From: Mytilus edulis
Lineage: Eukaryota; Mollusca; Bivalvia; Mytilida; Mytilidae
Direction of reading: 5' to 3'
DNA: 64,000 nucleotides
Assembly (NCBI RefSeq): GCF_963676685.1
Contig: NC_092350.1
Coordinates: 42,627,373-42,691,372 of the forward strand
Part shown: positions 60,301 through 64,000 of the stretch, piece after piece
Layout: the number at the start of each line of letters is the position of its first letter
How positions within the stretch are numbered: position 1 is the first letter of the stretch
The notes under the pieces: model-generated
Database searches by the model: none
The model's input: only the letters and a program-made list of their open reading frames with translations
Told to the model about the DNA's origin: nothing
Position numbers and translations under genes: made by a program

Positions 60301-61417
60301 ATTTTTTAAAACGACATTTTGTTTTATTTTGCAGGGAGATTATGTTGACCAAATTTGATAAAACTGTAAATAGTGCATTTTTTTTAATTTTGATAAATAT
60401 ACAGCAAAAAATGACGTTTTTTCTTCAATTCATGATCATTTGATACATATGAGTTATTTCTGAATAAAAAATGCATACATTTTTATGATACTTATAAAAT
60501 ACAGAAATTAGAAATCATTTAACACACACAAAAAAAATATGTTTATCTTTTTTTTTCGACCTCATTTAACTCAAAAAGTAGCACATGAATGCATATTTTT
60601 TAGTTCACATTTGACTTACTCAGGCAAAAAATAGCCTATATGGAAATTTTCTTCAAACTGTAAATAAACTGTATCGTTTGCCCTTAAACTGAGTTTTACT
60701 GTGCGATTGCTGTGTGTTTGTTTAATCTACATAGGCTAGATATATAGGGGAAGTGTTGAGATCTCACAAAACATGTTTAACCCCGACTCATTTTTGCGCC
60801 TGTCCCAAGACAGGAGCCTCTGGCGTTTCTTAGATTTGTATGCTTTTTAATTTTTACTTCATTTATATGTCTTGGAGTTTAGTGCGACGTCTATTTTCCC
60901 TGAGCTAGTACGTATTTTTGTTTAGGGACCAGCTAAAGCCCGCCTCCGGGTGCGGGATTTTCTCGCGGTGTTGAAGACCCATTGGTGGCCTTTGGCTGTT
61001 TTCTGTTCTTTGGTCGGGTTGTAGTCTCTTTGACACCTTCCCCATATCTATTATTACCATTAATTGGTGGATATTTTAATGTTTAAATTCAATATCAAAC
61101 TACAATAATAAAAAGACACATTTCTCAATGTATTTGCTAATCTGAGCTTTGTTTCAACTCAATTATAGAAGATATTTTATTTTAAAGCATGTTCCAATTA
61201 TGAAATAGAAGTAACCATGTACTGCATACCTGTTTTAAAAATTGTCGACTGGTTTCCAATCTACAAACCACTATGAAATTAAGTGTGTCTGGGGCATCCT
61301 TAAAAGAGGTATTTGATAAAACATCAATTTTGAATGAAGTCAATTCTTCTATACGATAAATCACCCCAAATGTTCCAATCTTTGACAAACCTTCCTGCAG
61401 CTGTATTGCTTCATGTT
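47981..61417 (-). CDS. Gene C: ionotropic glutamate receptor paralogue, 9 exons, 5' end outside the window
   Basis: The third member of the cluster. Exons in transcript order: 61417-61230, 59965-59777, 55966-55781, 53657-53563, 53232-53142, 52233-51912, 51292-51075, 49639-49371, 48383-47981. Junction phases equal those of A and B, giving about 653 residues for the part seen. Present are the late ATD, S1 with APLATDAHRE, TM1, pore LFCQGGE, TM3 TYSGNFVAFLTV, S2 with GTT and IGDR, TM4 and a 75-residue tail. No exon matching WTSVCIIFD was found between 61418 and 64000, so the 5' part is beyond the window or uses the orphan type of exon elsewhere. Asp replaces the Glu of A and B at the amine-binding acid position. 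Introns carry several transposon remnants. Confidence 0.88.
49371..49639 (-). CDS. Gene C exon i: S2 of ligand-binding domain
   Basis: 269 nt; acceptor TTTACAG, donor GA/GTAAGT. It reads NSELPERKKIWNGILKFNLS, DPSVLSSDPAEQIRKVRGG and YAYIGDRTYLDMAIGESCD. IGDR replaces IGER, so the acid that contacts the ligand amine is Asp. Confidence 0.93.
49667..49750 (+). repeat. Dispersed repeat II fragment
   Basis: AATTGAGAATGGCAATGGGG and TGTCAAAGAGACAACAATCC follow within 30 bases of the acceptor of gene C exon i. Confidence 0.7.
50245..50362 (-). repeat. Dispersed repeat I fragment
   Basis: The plus strand shows TTCATTGGCACTCATACCAC and ATCTTCGTATTTATATATA, the outer end of family I. Confidence 0.6.
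51075..51292 (-). CDS. Gene C exon h: pore, TM3 gate, S2 start
   Basis: 218 nt; acceptor TTTCAG, donor AAG/GTATTT. It reads GGEHVAASSAGRTLLSCWW, TM3 with ATYSGNFVAFLTVTKE, then TYKWGTAGTTIFETLLK. Thr replaces the Ser aligned with Ser654 of GluA2. Confidence 0.93.
51912..52233 (-). CDS. Gene C exon g: S1 end, TM1 and pore entrance
   Basis: 322 nt; acceptor TTCCAG, donor G/GTAAGT. It holds EVDLVAAPLATDAHRE and TVSDFTLPYYYEKSG, TM1 (NPMVYICIAISLSVTTFFLF), then GRMKIRGLHHFSDSFFYMYG and ALFCQ. The residue two after the conserved PL of S1 is Thr-Asp shifted (PLATD), unlike PLVID and PLIID in A and B. Confidence 0.93.
52312..52352 (-). pseudogene. Relic of the start of receptor exon g
   Basis: On the minus strand, CAG followed by a frame reading VDLVAAPLVM, matching the first residues of exon g (EVDLVAAPL), about 80 bases upstream of the true exon at 51912-52233. 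Only some 35 bases are duplicated; it is too short to be an exon of its own. Confidence 0.6.
52502..52876 (-). CDS. Unrecognised 124-codon open frame in gene C intron
   Basis: I do not recognise this protein. It holds KVKITLSIVCVRSAFMDLPS, TIKTNYKSRGVHVPKHLEEV and TSCVDMISVSCYAYITHHAN, and looks more protein-like than its surroundings. It shares the 19-mer TATGCATAGCAGGAGACGC with 18151-18169 in gene A, so it is likely part of a dispersed element. It could also be an exon remnant. Confidence 0.3.
   Translation of the reverse strand: MNLYQQVRRHVLNYPHKVKITLSIVCVRSAFMDLPSPGTIKTNYKSRGVHVPKHLEEVFKITNKNGGNYMNFKRSGTSCVDMISVSCYAYITHHANSHCLNVTIDKNYRLDDRKRSKTSKTCRS
53142..53232 (-). CDS. Gene C exon f: S1, YELISPPDGKWG
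   Basis: 91 nt; acceptor TCTGTAG, donor CGA/GTGAGT. It reads YELISPPDGKWGVASGNN then TWNGLFGQLQRR. Confidence 0.92.
53563..53657 (-). CDS. Gene C exon e: S1 start
   Basis: 95 nt; acceptor TTACAAG, donor AC/GTATGT. It reads WKPYVEIDEVTNEYKGLSID then VLKELSRRLNF. Confidence 0.91.
53821..54414. mobile_element. TTAA-flanked MITE 1 (594 bp)
   Basis: Inverted ends GGTGGTATGGGTGTC (left) and ACTCCCATACCACC (right), flanked on both sides by TTAA (53817-53820 and 54415-54418). No coding capacity. The TTAA target duplication is the habit of piggyBac-type transposases. Confidence 0.75.
54419..55038. mobile_element. TTAA-flanked MITE 2 (620 bp)
   Basis: Inverted ends GGGCATACGATACAGTT and AACTGTATCGTATGCCC are perfect over 17 bases, flanked by TTAA at 54415-54418 (shared with MITE 1) and 55039-55042. 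A decayed second copy is at 60136-60683. Not coding. Confidence 0.8.
55781..55966 (-). CDS. Gene C exon d: ATD to S1 linker
   Basis: 62 codons; acceptor TTTGTAG, donor CCT/GTAAGT. It reads SWMDNNNCTRVSIETLMWSN, then KLTTVGYVFNGSLYLQKD and FPNVKFGFNQRRLLISILP. Confidence 0.89.
56481..57302 (+). pseudogene. LINE reverse transcriptase C-terminal half (CR1/L2-like)
   Basis: 273 codons open: WCDDNKMAVNVSKTKAICIG, KVLGVFIDASLSWSSHIDYI, MYYNAYVLPHLDYCCSIWGN, LQKRAARIILDEHDYTKPSR and KVWNALPNLIKKS. This is the RT thumb and C-terminal region common in CR1/L2/jockey-type LINEs. The polymerase core and endonuclease are missing, so it is a 5'-truncated copy, but without internal stops, hence fairly young. 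It lies opposite to gene C, in the intron between exons d and c. Confidence 0.85.
57303..57511 (+). repeat. LINE 3' UTR with (ATT)n tail
   Basis: About 190 bases after the LINE stop, ending AATAAAGATATTATTATTAT and more ATT units. A short microsatellite tail is typical of CR1/L2-like elements. A similar tail at 45711-45740 may mark another copy's end. Confidence 0.7.
57815..59095. mobile_element. 1.28-kb element with CCCGTTTACA inverted ends and AGATCGATCTT motifs
   Basis: Left end GACCCCGTTTACA (57815-57827), right end TGTAAACGGGTTC (59083-59095). Both subterminal regions are packed with the palindrome AGATCGATCTT or its halves (about 57861, 57899, 57954, 57971, 58985, 58995, 59043) and with further GTAAACG words. 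The centre holds an unrelated LINE fragment. Likely a non-autonomous DNA transposon that took a LINE insert. Confidence 0.65.
58262..58756 (+). pseudogene. LINE 3' fragment nested in the 1.28-kb element
   Basis: The plus frame reads FIYTLCKYRCGSHHLPIESG, RWQGLPREDRICCLCD, a TGA, then NDIGDEYHYIMNCGSF and FLPTYCWSNPNIYKFDQLFN. The pattern (C..C, 'DEYHY..NC') is the C-terminal end of many LINE ORF2 proteins. It is followed by AATAAAGTATTCGTATTCGT, a hexamer tail. One internal stop shows decay. Confidence 0.7.
59777..59965 (-). CDS. Gene C exon c: ATD to linker
   Basis: 63 codons; acceptor TTTCAG, donor ACA/GTAAGA. It reads PFEYDRKNAFRNSLLHYSRW, then LVGIFHTSTDVTSWPSDSG and IEFDNVAFMQFNLSSEGE. 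Strongly similar to gene B 36170-36358. Confidence 0.86.
60136..60683. mobile_element. Decayed second copy of MITE 2
   Basis: Matches 54425-55038 through ACGTAAATTGTTATTTTCGC, GTCAAACGGTGACTTATCGG and ATAGCCTATATG, ending CTGTATCGTTTGCCC then TTAA (60684-60687). The left end is damaged. It is in the gene C intron between exons c and b. Confidence 0.78.
60745..61055 (-). repeat. Dispersed repeat II, long copy
   Basis: On the plus strand: AACATGTTTAACCCCGACTC, CCTGTCCCAAGACAGGAGCC, CACCTTCCCCATATCTATTA. This is the reverse of 7175-7460. Confidence 0.75.
61230..61417 (-). CDS. Gene C exon b: ATD segment
   Basis: 188 nt; acceptor TTTTTCAG, donor CAG/GTATGC. It reads (E)HEAIQLQEGLSKIGTFGVIY, then RIEELTSFKIDVLSNTSF and LNFIVVCRLETSRQFLKQ. 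Same length and phase as the gene A and B exons; closest to B. Confidence 0.85.
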
Positions 61418-61939
61418 CTGAAAAACAAAAAATCAAAACCAAACGTCATAATTTTACTTTTTCGGCTTTCGACCATGAGAAAAAAAATCATACCGTATAG
61501 ACGGTTATAAAAGGCACCGACATAAAAAATGTTTTACAAATCAAACAACTTACGGTATAGTTTATAACATAACACAAATATGACAGACCTGGATTGACGG
61601 CAACCACTTTTCTACAGGCTCCAGAATTGAGCCAGGCACATTAAGATTGTGGCTGGGTTAAACGAGGGGGAGGCAAGGGGGTCCCAATAACAGCAAAACA
61701 GCAAATTGATTTGGCTTATAACAGATAACAAGGAATTAAAATGGAAAAAAACAGATAACAGTAAATGTAATATTAAAAGAAGTCGGGTCCTTGACAAATC
61801 CAGTATTTCTTATTACGGGTATAATCCTTTGTAATGAATTCCATTCGCTATGAACATGGTATTTAGAATTATGTATCTAAATATGTATTTGGGATATTCT
61901 TGTCCGTCTGTCGTCAACATGTCGGACATTAACCCAAAC

Positions 61940-62480
61940 GCTCTTTAACCAATTTACATAAAACTTTGGGAAATTGTTAATATCTATTGACGTGAGCTCC
62001 CTATCGTTTTTTTTTATAAATTTTAGATTTTAAGTTTCTGAGTAATGGGGTTTTATTCAATAAAAATTGTGTTTTTTTTTCAGTTTTCTGATAATATCTC
62101 AAAAATCCTTTCACAAATTTGCAAGGAATTTTGGTGAATTGTTTATTTCTATTGACATGAGCTCCCTTTCAATTTTTATAAATTTTAGATTTTACGTTTC
62201 CGAGTTAAGAGGTTTTATTAATTAAAAAGGGGGATTTTCTAGTTTTCAAACATTAACACAAAAACCTTTTCAGCAGTTCTCATGAAACTTTGCTGAATTG
62301 TTTATATCTATTGTTGTAAGCAAACTTTCGATTTTTTTTTTAATTTTTTTTTTCGATTTTATGTTATTCAGTTAAGGGATTGATTCATTGAAAAAGATTG
62401 TATTTTCCAGTTTTCGGACAGTAACTCAAAAATGTTTTTAGCAGTTCTCATGAAACTTTTGTGTATTGTTTATATACATG
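61940..62480 (+). repeat. ~160-bp tandem repeat, about 3.3 copies
   Basis: The block GTGAGCTCCCTATCG recurs as CATGAGCTCCCTTTC 164 bases on, and as a diverged form about 157 bases further. TTCTCATGAAACTTT, ATTGTTTATATCTATTG and TTTTATTCAAT-like words recur at the same spacing. Copies are strongly diverged. It is 5' of the known part of gene C. Confidence 0.65.
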
Positions 62481-63534
62481 ATATATATTGACTGATTTTT
62501 GGGGAAAGACGGCTTCAAGCCGTCAGTTCCCTAATGTGGTTGGCCAGAGTTCCATGCACTCACGTCAATCATTTTGTTTTAATAGTTTGGAAACCCCCTT
62601 AAAATATCATACTGAAATTGATGACAAGGAGAACAGATTGACTTTAAACACTTATTTTACACATTTTCGTTCTGGTTCTCGTGAAATTATCGTATATTGA
62701 GCTTTCCCTTGCACTATATACGTTTTTGTTACAGTCCGGAAAAATCAGTACTACGAAATATTCTAAATATATCTAACCTAGTGACGTCATTGTTGGAAAT
62801 TGCTACACTACACAGGGAATGAGAATGTGGGATCTGGAATTAAACTTCACACAGCTTATATAAATCATATTGGATTTTATAAGTACATGTATCCCTGTGA
62901 TGAGAGTTGTAACTGGGAACTTTATTAATGGAAAATTAAAACTGAATAGATTTTTCATTCCTCACTTTCTTGAGAAAAAAATAAAAAATCTTGAGAATAC
63001 TGTCACAAAAAATTGAGAATGGTCCTAGCCTGCCGTTTAGTGGTACATAATGAAAATTCTAAAATGTATTGTAGTAGTTGTTAAATTTAATTGAGTTTTA
63101 GATAACTAACTCCCAACTATAATCGAATGTTTTGATTTAGAAGGTGCAGATCTCATGGGTCCAAATTGTCTCTATGATGAATTCTTGACTAAGGAAATGA
63201 AATAACAATAAACAACAATTAGTTTCATTATTGCCAACCTTTCTATATGTTCTATATGTTCTAGCTGTTCTTTTGCTCATTCGTTGTATGTAGACTATCA
63301 AAATATACCCCCTCAAAAAATAGAAACAACGGCCGTCTTTTCCCCATAGCTCTTCAGCTCTTTGATTATAAATATCTGATATGACATTGAGAAGTTATTG
63401 AATATTTCAAAAAGATGACGGGCGTATCATGCGCTCATGGCGTAGCTGTTTATTTGTTAAAGTATACTTTTTTCAGCATTTTTTTTGTACAGTTATAGAA
63501 ACTCACACATGCTTGTAATTTAAATAGTGAGTAA

Positions 63535-63835
63535 TAAATTGAGAATGAAAATGAGGAATATGTCAAAGAGACAAAAAAGATATCTAGTAAAAATTCAAGG
63601 GCAGTTATGGTATCAAAGTAGGTCCAATTGACATAGTTCTTGTGTTTGTTGCTACTAAAAAATGACCTAAAAGAGTTGAATATATATATATTCCCATTCT
63701 GACCTTTTTAAATGCCCATTTAATGAGGTGTGTGATTTTTTCTGAATTAGACTATGGGGCAAAGTTGTATATAGGGTAGAAAAATCAAAAGCCCCAATTA
63801 TAAGCATGCAATTTATCAAGTACCTTGAACCAATT
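63535..63835 (-). pseudogene. RT fragment joined to a repeat II end
   Basis: 63580-63835 matches 8650-8930 of the RT remnant base by base in large part (TCCAATTGACATAGTTCTTG, GCTACTAAAAAATGACCTAA, GGGTAGAAAAATCAAAA). It is fused at 63575 to the outer end of repeat II (TTGAGAATGAAAATGAGGAA, TATGTCAAAGAGACA). The middle of the element is deleted. Confidence 0.75.
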
Positions 63836-64000
63836 TTGACACTCCAAAAGTAATTTATTCCACTATTTTCAAAGGCCTTACTTGAACAATTTGTTATCAG
63901 GTTTTTGATTGTACCAAGTCTACTAATAAGTAGAATCCATAGTTTAGTAGTGGAACGATGACTTGAAGACGAAATAAATCTTTGTGTGTAATGAGTTATG

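Larger units (their letters stand above)
61418..64000. other. Right edge: 5' flank or intron of gene C, no exon found
   Basis: No sequence like WTSVCIIFD was found. It contains the ~160-bp tandem repeats, a CATCAATCATT-free AT-rich stretch, and a retroelement remnant at 63535-63835. Confidence 0.4.

Overview
The window is AT-rich nuclear DNA of an intron-bearing animal, most probably a bivalve mollusc of the mussel type. The exons have clean GT/AG borders, the introns are long, and several short dispersed repeats look like those I remember from Mytilus DNA. The species call rests on memory and is an inference; that this is a metazoan genome is secure.

The real genes are three head-to-tail paralogues of an ionotropic glutamate receptor (iGluR or IR-like), all on the minus strand. 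Gene A covers about 3073-24306, gene B 27311-41789, and gene C 47981-61417, with the 5' part of C running off the right edge. All three share one exon plan with the same splice phases: two to three exons for the membrane-distal part of the amino-terminal domain (ATD), a linker exon, two exons for ligand lobe S1, one for end of S1-TM1-pore, one for pore-TM3-start of S2, one for the rest of S2, and one for TM4 plus the cytoplasmic tail. Key iGluR marks are present: the S1 arginine (RETV.DF), a TM3 gate motif (TYSGNFVA.LTVTKE, the counterpart of SYTANLAAFLTV), the S2 GxT and E/D residues, and the two S2 cysteines. The N-terminal half of the ATD and a convincing signal peptide were not found. A spare copy of the first exon recognised in gene B sits at 44587-44671, between B and C.

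The rest is introns and intergenic DNA full of mobile-element debris. It holds minus-strand reverse transcriptase (RT) remnants at 5292-5690, 7814-8929 and 63580-63835, and several short dispersed repeats that seem to be the 3' ends of that RT element. Plus-strand LINE 3' ends lie at 13375-14359, 56481-57511 and 58262-58756. MITE-like elements with terminal inverted repeats include two TTAA-flanked ones placed back to back at 53821-55038 and a 252-bp one at 39866-40117. Tandem repeats are a 24-bp unit (8 copies), an 85-bp unit (10 copies), a ~160-bp unit and a degenerate CGTAGTA-type array. An element of about 1.28 kb is bounded by CCCGTTTACA inverted ends.

The receptor cluster probably arose by tandem gene duplication. 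The copies differ at positions expected to set ligand preference and pore behaviour, so they may have different sensory or synaptic roles. No bacterial, CRISPR, rRNA or convincing tRNA features were seen.
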